Both the position numbers and the translations under genes were made by a program. The notes beneath the pieces are model-generated. The model searched no databases, had not been told where the DNA came from, and was given only the letters and a program-made list of their open reading frames with translations. This document shows, in pieces, positions 24,754 to 32,712 of a DNA stretch of 64,000 bases (positions are counted from its first letter, which is position 1; each line of letters opens with the position of its first letter). The stretch is from Oscillospiraceae bacterium (GTDB taxonomy: Bacteria > Bacillota > Clostridia > Saccharofermentanales > Fastidiosipilaceae), in assembly GCA_029983685.1 (NCBI GenBank), contig JASBZA010000003.1, positions 113,736 through 177,735 on the forward strand. Direction: 5' to 3'.

Positions 24754-27653
24754 TGGAAAAGAAAAACGTACATGGCTTTATTTTAGAAGAAGAAACGAAT
24801 CTTCCGGAATTAAAAGCCAAGACCTACCGTCTGACGCACGAGAAGACGGGAGCAGACGTCCTGTTTATTCAAAATGAGGACAAGAATCGCGTCTTCGGCA
24901 TCGGCTTTACGACCCCGCAAGACAATTCTACCGGTGTCCCCCACATCATTGAACACTGCGTCCTTAACGGTTCTCGTAAGTACAAGACCAAGGAGCCCTT
25001 CATGGATTTGGCCAGGTCTTCTTTGGCCACATTCCTAAATGCCATGACCTTCTCCGATAAGACCATTTATCCCATTGCCTCGCGTAATGAGCAAGATTAT
25101 AGAAACCTTATGGACGTCTATCTGGATGCGGTTTTCTATCCCGGCCTTTACGAGGATGAGCGTGTATTCCGTCAGGAAGGGTGGCGCTATCAGATTACGT
25201 CCAAAGACGACCCCATGACTTACAGTGGTGTGGTCTATAACGAAATGCGCGGTGCCTATTCGTCACCTTTAGATGTCTTATACCGCAGTATGGAGAAAAA
25301 TCTCTTTCCCGATACCCACTACGCCAATGATTCGGGCGGCGATCCTTATGTCATTCCCGAATTGACCTACGAGGGTTTTAAGAACTTCCATAAGCGCTAT
25401 TACTCGCCTTCCAATGCCAAAATTTTCTTCTATGGTGACTTGGATTTGGATTATTACCTATCCTATTTAAACGATGATTATTTATCCCACTTTGATAGGA
25501 TTGATGTGGACACAAGCATTAAGACACAAGCCCCCTTCGAGGGCTTACGGAAGGTCCACGATTATTATTCTTTATCCAAAGACGAGGACCCCACCGATAA
25601 AGATTACCTGGGCTTGGGCTACGTTGTAACGGATTACACGAATCTTAAAGAAAGTCTCATGCTGGATGTCGTTGTAGACGCTTTGTTTGATTCTCCGACG
25701 GCGCCGGTCCGCCTGGCTTTGGAAGAAGCAGGCCTGGCTCAAGATGTTTCGGCATTTTCCGATCACATTAACCAAGGCTACATGGCTTTACTTTTGCAAA
25801 ACACCGGCAGCGGCACCGTAGACAAGCTGGTTCCCTTGGTTGAAAAAACGTTACAGGAATTGGTAGATCATAAAATCGACCGTAAGCTTTTAGAAGCCTC
25901 CTTAAACCGTATCGAGTATAGCTTAAGAGAAGGCGGCTCTTTCTCGACCAAAGGGATTTTGTATTTTATTAAGGTCTTTGAATCTTGGAACTACGGAGCC
26001 GATCCTTTGGACTCTCTGCGTTATGAGGATATTTTAGCCCGGACAAGGGAGAGCCTTGAGACCGACTTGTGGGAGAACTTCATTGAAGAGAAATTCTTCA
26101 AGAATCCTCATAAATTGCTCCTGCACTTGGAAGCCAAGCCCGGCCTTAATGCCGAAAAAGACCAAAAAGTCTTGGATAAGCTCCAAGCCTATAAGGCTTC
26201 GTTAACCGATGAGGAATTGGAACAATTGATTCAGAAAAATCTTGATTTGGCTGCCTGGCAGAGTCAAACAGACACGGCCGAAGCGAAGGCGACGATTCCT
26301 CAATTGAGTCTGGAAGATATTAATCAAGACTTGCCTAATCCTCCTTGTGAGCTAAAGCAAGAGGGCGATGATTTGATTTTACGGCACCCTATCTTTACAT
26401 CGGATATTTCTTACGGCCTTTTATCTTTCCCTCTGGACCACATCGATTTAGAAGATTTCTTCTATGTTCAGTTTTTGGCCGACAGTTTGGGCCTTGTGGA
26501 TACGGAAAACTACTCTTACAAAGACTTGGGTGTAGCGGTATATCTGGCCAGCGGCGGCATAAAGGTCAGTCCGGCACTTTATAGAGATAAGGAAAAGCAA
26601 CTTAAGGCAGTCATGGAAGTAAGCTGGAAAACACTTCCGGAAGAAGAAGCAAGCTGGCCTGATCTGGTCTATGAAATTATTGCCGGGTCCAAATTCACGG
26701 ATGAGAAGAGACTTCTGGACCTTATCCGTATGCAGGTTGTAAACCTGGAGCAGACGATTTTAGGCCGCGGTGATAATTATGCCTTTACCAGAGCCTTGTC
26801 TCATGTGTCGCTTTCCTATGCCATGTCCGATGCCATGGGCGGTGTAGCCTACTATCTGAGACTAAAGCAGCTAAGGGATAATTTTGAGACGGAGAAAGAA
26901 AACTTTATTCGCAAGTTGACGGCTATCTATCAGCATATCTTCAGCCGTGGCGGTGTGGTGGCGTCACTTACTACGGAAGGGGAGAGCCTGGATCAATTAG
27001 AAAAATTGACAAGTCAGCTTCTCACGAAACTTGAATGGGCCGAGAAAAAGCCTGTAGAAAGAACATTTGAGGCTTTGAAAGTTTCTGAAGGTATAAAAGC
27101 GTCTTCCAATGTTCAGTATGTTGTTAAGGCTTTTGATTACGAAAAGCTGGGCTACGACTATAATGGTCAATTTGAAGTTCTGTCTCTTATCTTAGGCCGA
27201 GACTTCCTCCACAACCAGATTCGTGCAGCCGGCGGTGCTTATGGCAACAGTTTAAGCATAAGGTCTAATGGCGGAATCGGTGCCACGTCTTATAGAGACC
27301 CTCACTTAGAAAGAAGTCTCGAAGTCTATGACCGTATGGGGCAATGGTTAAGAGATCAGAACTTGAGCCAGGATGAAATAGACCAATACATCATCGGTTC
27401 GGTTAACCGCTTTGACCCGCCTGTAACCCCTGCTGCTTTGGGTAAATTGGCTTATGTCCGTTATCTGACCGGTAAGACGGTAGAGGACCAGAAAGCCTAC
27501 CTGGAGCAAGCTATGGCGACTACAGAAGACTCCATTATGGCCTATGCAGACCTCCTGGATAAGGCCATGGAAGAGAAACTCATCTGTGTCATTGGAAACA
27601 GTGACAAGGTAAAAGCATCTCAAGATGTCTTCGATCGGATGCTCAGCTTGTAA
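24753..27653 (+). CDS. M16C zinc metallopeptidase (presequence protease-like)
   Basis: A 966-residue single-chain M16C peptidase of the PreP/falcilysin type, which degrades peptides inside a closed chamber. The inverted zinc motif HIIEH is near residue 64, with the third ligand region (NEMRGAYSS) near 165. The C-terminal half contains the RNGG-like SIRSNGGIGATSYRD segment typical of the inactive repeat. There is no signal peptide, so it is cytoplasmic. The start overlaps the stop of the giant activase-type gene (TAATG), so the two are translationally coupled. A functional link is not known. Confidence 0.9.
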   Translation: MEKKNVHGFILEEETNLPELKAKTYRLTHEKTGADVLFIQNEDKNRVFGIGFTTPQDNSTGVPHIIEHCVLNGSRKYKTKEPFMDLARSSLATFLNAMTFSDKTIYPIASRNEQDYRNLMDVYLDAVFYPGLYEDERVFRQEGWRYQITSKDDPMTYSGVVYNEMRGAYSSPLDVLYRSMEKNLFPDTHYANDSGGDPYVIPELTYEGFKNFHKRYYSPSNAKIFFYGDLDLDYYLSYLNDDYLSHFDRIDVDTSIKTQAPFEGLRKVHDYYSLSKDEDPTDKDYLGLGYVVTDYTNLKESLMLDVVVDALFDSPTAPVRLALEEAGLAQDVSAFSDHINQGYMALLLQNTGSGTVDKLVPLVEKTLQELVDHKIDRKLLEASLNRIEYSLREGGSFSTKGILYFIKVFESWNYGADPLDSLRYEDILARTRESLETDLWENFIEEKFFKNPHKLLLHLEAKPGLNAEKDQKVLDKLQAYKASLTDEELEQLIQKNLDLAAWQSQTDTAEAKATIPQLSLEDINQDLPNPPCELKQEGDDLILRHPIFTSDISYGLLSFPLDHIDLEDFFYVQFLADSLGLVDTENYSYKDLGVAVYLASGGIKVSPALYRDKEKQLKAVMEVSWKTLPEEEASWPDLVYEIIAGSKFTDEKRLLDLIRMQVVNLEQTILGRGDNYAFTRALSHVSLSYAMSDAMGGVAYYLRLKQLRDNFETEKENFIRKLTAIYQHIFSRGGVVASLTTEGESLDQLEKLTSQLLTKLEWAEKKPVERTFEALKVSEGIKASSNVQYVVKAFDYEKLGYDYNGQFEVLSLILGRDFLHNQIRAAGGAYGNSLSIRSNGGIGATSYRDPHLERSLEVYDRMGQWLRDQNLSQDEIDQYIIGSVNRFDPPVTPAALGKLAYVRYLTGKTVEDQKAYLEQAMATTEDSIMAYADLLDKAMEEKLICVIGNSDKVKASQDVFDRMLSL

Positions 27654-27677
27654 GTTAAAATACGGTAAGCATAAAAC

Positions 27678-28361
27678 TTAAGATTTAGGAACATCTAGAG
27701 GCTTGGCAAAGACTTTTTGCCCGGCCTCTTTTACATTACCGGCCAAAATATCATGCAACTCTTGGGATGTGTCGATTCTCCAAGCTCGTGCATTGAAGTT
27801 ACCTTCCAGATACATATTGACAACAACTTCTTCTTGCCTGAGAGGTGTTTCCAGCATGTCGTAATGGTCAATAAGATAGTAGTAGAGGGCGGATTTCTGG
27901 TCTACAGCCGGTCTGACGACGTCCGGGTCCGATAAGTCGATTTGGCCTTGTTCGGCTTCAGTGCGCACTTCCTCAAGAATCTTATAGGCATCGGGGGCTT
28001 CCACCTGGATACGCAAAACCTTGTGTTTGGGATCCATATTAGACTGGGATACGAATTCAATCGATGACTTGGACCAGAGGTAAAAATACAAAGTCTGGAG
28101 AGCTGAGTCATCCTGGGCCATAGCTTCGTAAAGGTCCGACCATTCGTCTTGTTGCTCTTCCAGGACTAAGCGACTGGCTTGGTGGAAGTTCTGCTTCTGT
28201 AGACTATCTATATAGTTTGCTAAGACCTTATCTGCCGGTGCCACATAAAAGACCGTCCGAACGATCAAATAAATAGCCAGGACTAAAATTAAGAGACATA
28301 TAATTAAAAAGGCATAAATCTTCTTCATGCCTAAACGATTCAAAAAATTATTGAACTTCAA
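27678..28361 (-). CDS. Membrane-anchored protein of unknown function
   Basis: About 227 residues. One N-terminal membrane helix (MKKIYAFLIICLLILVLAIYLI) is followed by an extracytoplasmic domain rich in acidic and Gln residues. No family is recognised. The reading frame opens at 28400, but AAGGAG lies 9 bases before TTG 28361, giving MKFNNFLNRLGMKK, so that start is chosen; ATG 28328 is the other option. The domain begins with an APADKVLANYIDSLQKQNFHQA stretch that recalls DUF4878-like lipoprotein domains, though this is only a resemblance. It diverges from the ogt-like gene. Confidence 0.7.
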   Translation of the reverse strand: MKFNNFLNRLGMKKIYAFLIICLLILVLAIYLIVRTVFYVAPADKVLANYIDSLQKQNFHQASRLVLEEQQDEWSDLYEAMAQDDSALQTLYFYLWSKSSIEFVSQSNMDPKHKVLRIQVEAPDAYKILEEVRTEAEQGQIDLSDPDVVRPAVDQKSALYYYLIDHYDMLETPLRQEEVVVNMYLEGNFNARAWRIDTSQELHDILAGNVKEAGQKVFAKPLDVPKS

Positions 28362-28451
28362 GGTATCGTTCTCCTTTCCGATTCCATGTGAGTTTAGCAT
28401 ATTTGGCCGGGCTTCGTGCTATAATTTATAAAAAGAAAAGAGGTCCATATT

Positions 28452-29573
28452 GTGCCGGTTAAGATGCGCCCACTCTTTATACAGGATGTTAAAACGCTCA
28501 AGAAATTCTTAAGTCCGTCCTATCCTGCCGCTGCTTTGAACCCTAAGACGAAGAGAATGAGTCTTAACTCATTAGAGTCTTATATTCGCCGGGCCAAAGC
28601 GTCAGACAACGTGTGGACATCTGTGTTTTATAAGGATAATCCTGACGGTACGGAAAAGGTTTTAGCCTTGATTATGGGCCAAAAGTCCCTTTCCGGCCAA
28701 GGTTTACAACTCTTGGATATTTACTTTAATCCGGCCTCATCTTCAATACCGGACCAGGCTGACTATAAGGAGATTATAAAGAATCTCTTTTTGCAAGCTT
28801 CGATAGAAGGAGAAATTAAGGGCATTGTTTTGGCCTGTGCCAGGCAAAGCAAATTATTCTGGAATACATTAGAAGTCTATACATCGGATTTTAGTCCATG
28901 GAACCCTGTGGCTTTAGACGCTGAGAGAGATGCTATTACATTTACTAAAATTAATAGCTGGCCTCAGAGCTGGGCTTTTGTACCCAGTCCGGTTGGCTTA
29001 ATTGCCGTTAAAGCGGACACAGAAAAAATTCTGCAAGTGGAATGGTTGGATTATCGGAAAAAGATTGAGAATCCGGAAATTAAGGATTTGGCTGCCTCTG
29101 ACGGTTATGTCGATGCCAAAGGTTATTTACTGGGAAAAAAAGAAGCGCATGACCTATTTGATTCTACCCGGAAAGTCTCCGAACGATTACTATTTCCCCT
29201 ATTAAAAGAAGCTCAAACTCAGCTTTTTCAATACATAAGAGGAGAGAGGAAAAGCTTTGACTTGCCTCTTTTGGATCAGGAAGGGACACCTTTACAAAAG
29301 GCGGTATGGCAAGCCATAAAAGAAATCCCTTACGGAGATGCCGTTTCTTACGAGGAAATCGCACTTCGCATTACGGATAGAGACGAAGAAAGAGCCAGAA
29401 ATCTTACACGTGCGGTGGGAGCCGCATGCGGTGCCAATGCCATCGGCATAATAATTCCCTGCCATAGAGTTATTGCCAAAGACGGTAAGCTTCAAGGCTA
29501 TGCTTACGGGGTAAAAAAGAAGGATTGGCTGCTTGCTATGGAGGTAATGGGTTTTAAGCCTAAGGACCGTTGA
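28452..29573 (+). CDS. Methylated-DNA-protein cysteine methyltransferase with extra N-terminal domain
   Basis: Repairs O6-alkylguanine by moving the alkyl group to its own cysteine. Residues 175-373 are an Ogt/MGMT unit: SPVGLIAVKAD, then TPLQKAVWQAIKEIPYGDAVSYEEIA, the Asn hinge region RAVGAACGANAI, and active site IPCHRV with Cys337. Residues 1-170 form a separate domain (YIRRAKASDNVWTSVFYKD; LQLLDIYFNPASS) that looks GNAT-like by pattern only. Ogt is usually 160-180 residues, so the doubled length is notable. GTG start with AGAGG 8 bases upstream. The stop codon lies inside the -35 box of the tRNA promoter. Confidence 0.85.
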   Translation: MPVKMRPLFIQDVKTLKKFLSPSYPAAALNPKTKRMSLNSLESYIRRAKASDNVWTSVFYKDNPDGTEKVLALIMGQKSLSGQGLQLLDIYFNPASSSIPDQADYKEIIKNLFLQASIEGEIKGIVLACARQSKLFWNTLEVYTSDFSPWNPVALDAERDAITFTKINSWPQSWAFVPSPVGLIAVKADTEKILQVEWLDYRKKIENPEIKDLAASDGYVDAKGYLLGKKEAHDLFDSTRKVSERLLFPLLKEAQTQLFQYIRGERKSFDLPLLDQEGTPLQKAVWQAIKEIPYGDAVSYEEIALRITDRDEERARNLTRAVGAACGANAIGIIIPCHRVIAKDGKLQGYAYGVKKKDWLLAMEVMGFKPKDR

Positions 29574-29598
29574 CATCCTTAAAACTCATTAGTATAAT
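29570..29598 (+). promoter_or_regulatory. Consensus promoter of the tRNA-His/Gln/Lys cluster
   Basis: TTGACA (29570-29575), exactly 17 bases, TATAAT (29593-29598): a perfect match to the vegetative consensus. The -35 box overlaps the stop codon of the upstream ogt-like gene. Confidence 0.9.
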
Positions 29599-29619
29599 AG
29601 CCCGTGCTTTGAAAAAACG

Positions 29620-29696
29620 GTGGGATTAGCACAGTTGGTTAGCGCGCCAGATTGTGGCTCTGGAGGTCGTCGGTTCGAATCCGATATCCCACCCCA
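29620..29696 (+). tRNA. tRNA-His (GTG)
   Basis: Acceptor GTGGGAT pairs with ATCCCAC, with a G just before (29619) that can face the discriminator C, as in tRNA-His. Anticodon GTG at 29654-29656 in loop TTGTGGC; T arm GGTTCGAATCC-type; CCA is encoded (29694-29696). Confidence 0.95.
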
Positions 29697-29721
29697 TTTT
29701 TCAAATTTATTTACATAATAT

Positions 29722-29796
29722 TGGGGTGTCGCCAAGTGGTAAGGCACGGGACTTTGACTCCCGCATTCGTAGGTTCAAATCCTGCCATCCCAGCCA
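29722..29796 (+). tRNA. tRNA-Gln (TTG)
   Basis: Acceptor TGGGGTG pairs with CATCCCA (one G-U). The anticodon loop CTTTGAC reads TTG. T loop GGTTCAAATCC; CCA encoded. The next tRNA begins at the following base. Confidence 0.94.
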
Positions 29797-29872
29797 GATT
29801 CGTTAGCTCAGTCGGTAGAGCACCTGACTTTTAATCAGGGGGTCGAGAGTTCGAGCCTCTCACGAGTCACCA
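29797..29872 (+). tRNA. tRNA-Lys (TTT)
   Basis: Acceptor GATTCGT pairs with ACGAGTC (one G-U). Anticodon TTT in loop CTTTTAA with stem CTGA/TCAG. Encoded CCA at 29870-29872. It abuts tRNA-Gln with no spacer. Confidence 0.94.
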
Positions 29873-29876
29873 AGAG

Positions 29877-29903
29877 AAGCCCTCCTTTTTGGAGGGCTTT
29901 TTT
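29877..29903 (+). terminator. Terminator of the tRNA-His/Gln/Lys cluster
   Basis: Perfect 9-base stem AAGCCCTCC/GGAGGGCTT around five T, followed by a T run to 29903. Confidence 0.92.
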
Positions 29904-29946
29904 ATCGGAAGACTTAGTAGTGATACATGAGAATGTTACTAAAGAT

Positions 29947-30263
29947 TTGAACTGTATTCTCTATGGCAGTGATTACATTCCCGAATAATGCCCGAGGCAT
30001 ATCTGGCAAGAACATAGGATGTATTTCAAAAAAAGCCCATATTAATACGCTTACCATTAATGTTTTTTTGGGGCCAAACTTCAGCCGTCGGAAGATGAAT
30101 ACAATTTTACCGAGTTAGATGAAATCATCAATTTACTAACGGAACATGGCTTTTAGATTATCCTGGACACGTCCACGGCCGCCTTGCCCGCTTGGATGTT
30201 TCATCGCTATCCCGAAGTGAGACGAACGGACTTTGAAGGGAGGCGCCATGTCTTTGGTCGCAC
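29947..30263 (+). pseudogene. Remnant of a GH42 beta-galactosidase (N-terminal part)
   Basis: Conceptual translation gives ILYGSDYIPE, stop, then IWQEHRMYFKKAHINTLTINVF, GAKLQPSEDEYNFTELDE, stop, and TAALPAWMFHRYPEVRRTD. This follows the N-terminal catalytic region of GH42 beta-galactosidases. Damage is clear: TAA at 29986, an extra A in the run near 30028-30034, a missing base in the T run near 30063-30069, and TAG at 30154. The rest of the roughly 650-codon gene is gone. The fragment runs directly into an aldo/keto reductase remnant. Confidence 0.75.
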
Positions 30264-30563
30264 ACATATGATACAGCTAGAGTTTATAAAGACTCTGAAG
30301 CTTCCCTAGGAAAATGGATGGAGAATCGGCACAACAGAGATAAGCGGTAATCCTTTCAAAGCCGGGCATCCCGGCCCCTAAGGATATAAGTGCATCAGTG
30401 GAAAATAGATCAGGTAAGATTTTAAGCTCTCTAGTGAAGAGCTTAAGATAGACTCCATAGACATTTATATCTTACATAGAGATGATCCTGAAGTTCCAAT
30501 AGGTGAAATTGTTAAGCTTTTAGCGTCATGCATTAAATTGAAATACCGGATGGCCGATTTTTA
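30264..30563 (+). pseudogene. Remnant of an aldo/keto reductase
   Basis: Translation shows YDTARVYKDSEASLGKWM, then after a stop and frameshift KAGHPGP, and SSEELKIDSIDIYILHRDD followed by PEVPIGEIVKLL. These match the middle of aldo/keto reductases (the LHRDDP.VPVGEI motif is distinctive). Stops lie at 30348, 30379, 30406 and 30415, with a frameshift between 30348 and 30355. Both ends of the gene are missing. Its 5' edge abuts the GH42 remnant, so a deletion probably joined two genes of one sugar operon. Confidence 0.72.
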
Positions 30564-30617
30564 GTTATCTGTCTCTTAAGCTAGAAAAGAACGAGACTGG
30601 ATGGAATTAATGTTGCT

Positions 30618-31976
30618 TCACTTTGACCGGAGTTTTTTTGCGCTGACGATAGTAGTAGCCAAAATAAAGCCCAGAATTGCCGGAATGAAGAAACCTAGAC
30701 CCGACTCAAAGAACGGAATCGAGCTGTCTGCCCAATGAGTTAATTTTGTAATGGGTGCCCAAGACCTAGTGAATTTGGGTAGGGCTTTCATTAAATCAAA
30801 AATTCCCACAATGCCGGCCATAAGGCAGCTTAATTGAAAGTGTAAATTGCTGATTTTAGTAGGAAAAGCCGTTTTCAGAAATCTTAAGAAGATGAGCACT
30901 ATGGCCAATGGATATAAGAACATTAGGACCGGAACTGACCACTGAATAATTTGGTCCAGGCCGAAGTTTGCAATGAGAAAGGCAACCAGGATAAAGACGA
31001 TTTGGAAGCTTGTGTAAGATACAGCAGGGAAGAGTTCATGAAAGGCTTGAGATAGTGAAACAATTAAGCCTATAGCGGTTTTCAGGCAGGCGACGCCAAT
31101 GATTAAGGCTAATAATATTTGGCCGGCAAAACCAAAATAATGGCGACTGACATAGGCCATGATGACACCGCCATTTTGCCCCTCCGGCGTAAGTGTCCTG
31201 CTGCTGGCACCTAGATAAACGAAAGAACCATAGAGTAAGATAAAGAAGAGTATCGTAAAAAGACTGGCCTTAAGTGTCGAAATAGCGACTTCACGTTCTT
31301 CGGTTACACCCATCCGGTTAAGAGAAGTCATAATGACACCGGCAAAAACCAGAGAGGCCAAAGCATCCATTGTGTTGTAGCCATCTAGCATCCCTTGGCT
31401 TAAAGCTTGCGTATCATAAGGCACAGCGGGAATATTTTCGGATGGTCTAGAAGCCGGTGAGACAAATACCGCAATCACTAAGATGGCACACAGAATAATG
31501 AACAAGGGCGTCATAAAACGACCGACTACATCCATTATACGGTTGGCTTTCATGGAGAAAATCCACACCAAGATAAAAAAGACCAGAGAATAAATAAAAA
31601 GAAAGATACCGCTTTTTTCACCGGTATAAGTCCTAATACCGACTTCAAAAGCGACCGTGGCTGTTCTAGGAATAGCGAAAAAAGGTCCTATGGTCAGATA
31701 AAGAAGAATACTGTAAAAATAAGCAAACTTTTTACCGCAAGGCATTGTGAAGCCGACAATACTTTTTTCTTTGCTTAAAGCGGAGCTGATAATACCCAAA
31801 ATTGGAAGTCCCACAGCTGTCAGGATGAAACCGATTGATGCCGGAAGACAATAGGCTCCGGCATCCTGACCCATCTTGACTGGGAAAATGACGTTTCCTG
31901 CGCCGAAGAAGAGACCAAAAAGGAGGGTCCCCAGACCCAAAAGCTGTTTTACAGATAATTTGCTTTGTTTATCCAT
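30618..31976 (-). CDS. brnQ: Branched-chain amino acid carrier BrnQ (LIVCS family)
   Basis: Imports leucine, isoleucine and valine with Na+ or H+ across the cytoplasmic membrane. The 452 residues form about 12 hydrophobic helices. The N-terminal LGTLLFGLFFGAGNVIFPVKMGQDAG is the family signature, followed by VGLPILGIISSAL and FAIPRTATVAFEVG. The ATG start is the only good one. No T-box or other leader element was found in the 141-base divergent gap shared with the UPF0340 gene. Confidence 0.93.
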   Translation of the reverse strand: MDKQSKLSVKQLLGLGTLLFGLFFGAGNVIFPVKMGQDAGAYCLPASIGFILTAVGLPILGIISSALSKEKSIVGFTMPCGKKFAYFYSILLYLTIGPFFAIPRTATVAFEVGIRTYTGEKSGIFLFIYSLVFFILVWIFSMKANRIMDVVGRFMTPLFIILCAILVIAVFVSPASRPSENIPAVPYDTQALSQGMLDGYNTMDALASLVFAGVIMTSLNRMGVTEEREVAISTLKASLFTILFFILLYGSFVYLGASSRTLTPEGQNGGVIMAYVSRHYFGFAGQILLALIIGVACLKTAIGLIVSLSQAFHELFPAVSYTSFQIVFILVAFLIANFGLDQIIQWSVPVLMFLYPLAIVLIFLRFLKTAFPTKISNLHFQLSCLMAGIVGIFDLMKALPKFTRSWAPITKLTHWADSSIPFFESGLGFFIPAILGFILATTIVSAKKLRSK

Positions 31977-32117
31977 ATATGACTTCCTTAAAAAAATATT
32001 TACAATTGATTATGCAGTAAAATTTGTTTCATGACCAGCTTTTTTTAGAAATGAGCATAAGGGGTCTATAGTCTATAATACATATAAAGGTAAGATAATT
32101 TGAAAGGTGTCAAGTTA

Positions 32118-32699
32118 ATGAATAAGGATTTACTTAAGAACACACAAACTGTCGATCCGGATCAAATAAAAAAAGAAACCACCTTAGCTATAGATGAGCT
32201 TCTGGGTGTAGCGAACTTAAAAGCAGGTGACCTTTTTGTTGTGGGCGGGTCGTCCAGTGAGGTCCGGGGTGGTGAAATAGGTCATGCGTCCTCGGCTGAA
32301 GTAGGTAGGGCTATAATAGAAGTCCTTTACCAAAGACTTAGCGAGAAAGGAATTGTCCTGGCGGTTCAATGTTGTGAGCACCTCAATAGGGCCTTGGTAG
32401 TTCCGGAAACCTATGCCGAACACATGAATCATATACAGGTGAATGCAATTCCTCAGCCCCATGCAGGCGGTTCTTTTGCCGTAGCTTACTGGAATTTATT
32501 AGAAAAACCGACCCTGGTTGAATCTGTTCAAGCCAAGGCCGGTCTCGATATCGGTGATTCCTTTATTGGCATGCATCTAGTGCCCGTTGTGGTTCCGGTT
32601 CGCCTTCAAATTCGCTCCATCGGTTATGCACACGTCACGGCAGCCCGTTGCCGAATGAAGAAGATTGGAGGAGAGAGGGCGGTTTACCGCGAGGATTAA
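32118..32699 (+). CDS. UPF0340 (TIGR01440, YwlG-like) family protein
   Basis: A 193-residue soluble protein. The family pattern is clear: LFVVGGSSSEVRGGEIGHASS, VLAVQCCEHLNRALV, and IPQPHAGGSFAVAYW, ending in RLQIRSIGYAHVTAARCR. The structure of the family resembles a nucleotide- or CoA-binding alpha/beta fold, but no activity is established. In other Firmicutes the gene often lies near serine hydroxymethyltransferase; here it does not. ATG 32118 has AAGGTG 8 bases upstream; a TTG at 32100 in the same frame is less likely. TATAAT near 32070 may be its -10. Confidence 0.88.
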   Translation: MNKDLLKNTQTVDPDQIKKETTLAIDELLGVANLKAGDLFVVGGSSSEVRGGEIGHASSAEVGRAIIEVLYQRLSEKGIVLAVQCCEHLNRALVVPETYAEHMNHIQVNAIPQPHAGGSFAVAYWNLLEKPTLVESVQAKAGLDIGDSFIGMHLVPVVVPVRLQIRSIGYAHVTAARCRMKKIGGERAVYRED

Positions 32700-32712
32700 G
32701 GTCCTCTTGTCC

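Noticed and set aside
29900..30617. Mobile element or integrase scar next to the tRNA cluster
   Set aside because: No terminal repeats, integrase fragment or duplicated tRNA 3' end was seen; the DNA reads as decayed sugar genes.
30618..32117. T-box or amino-acid riboswitch upstream of brnQ
   Set aside because: The divergent gap is only 141 bases and no T-box AGGGTGG core or terminator was seen.
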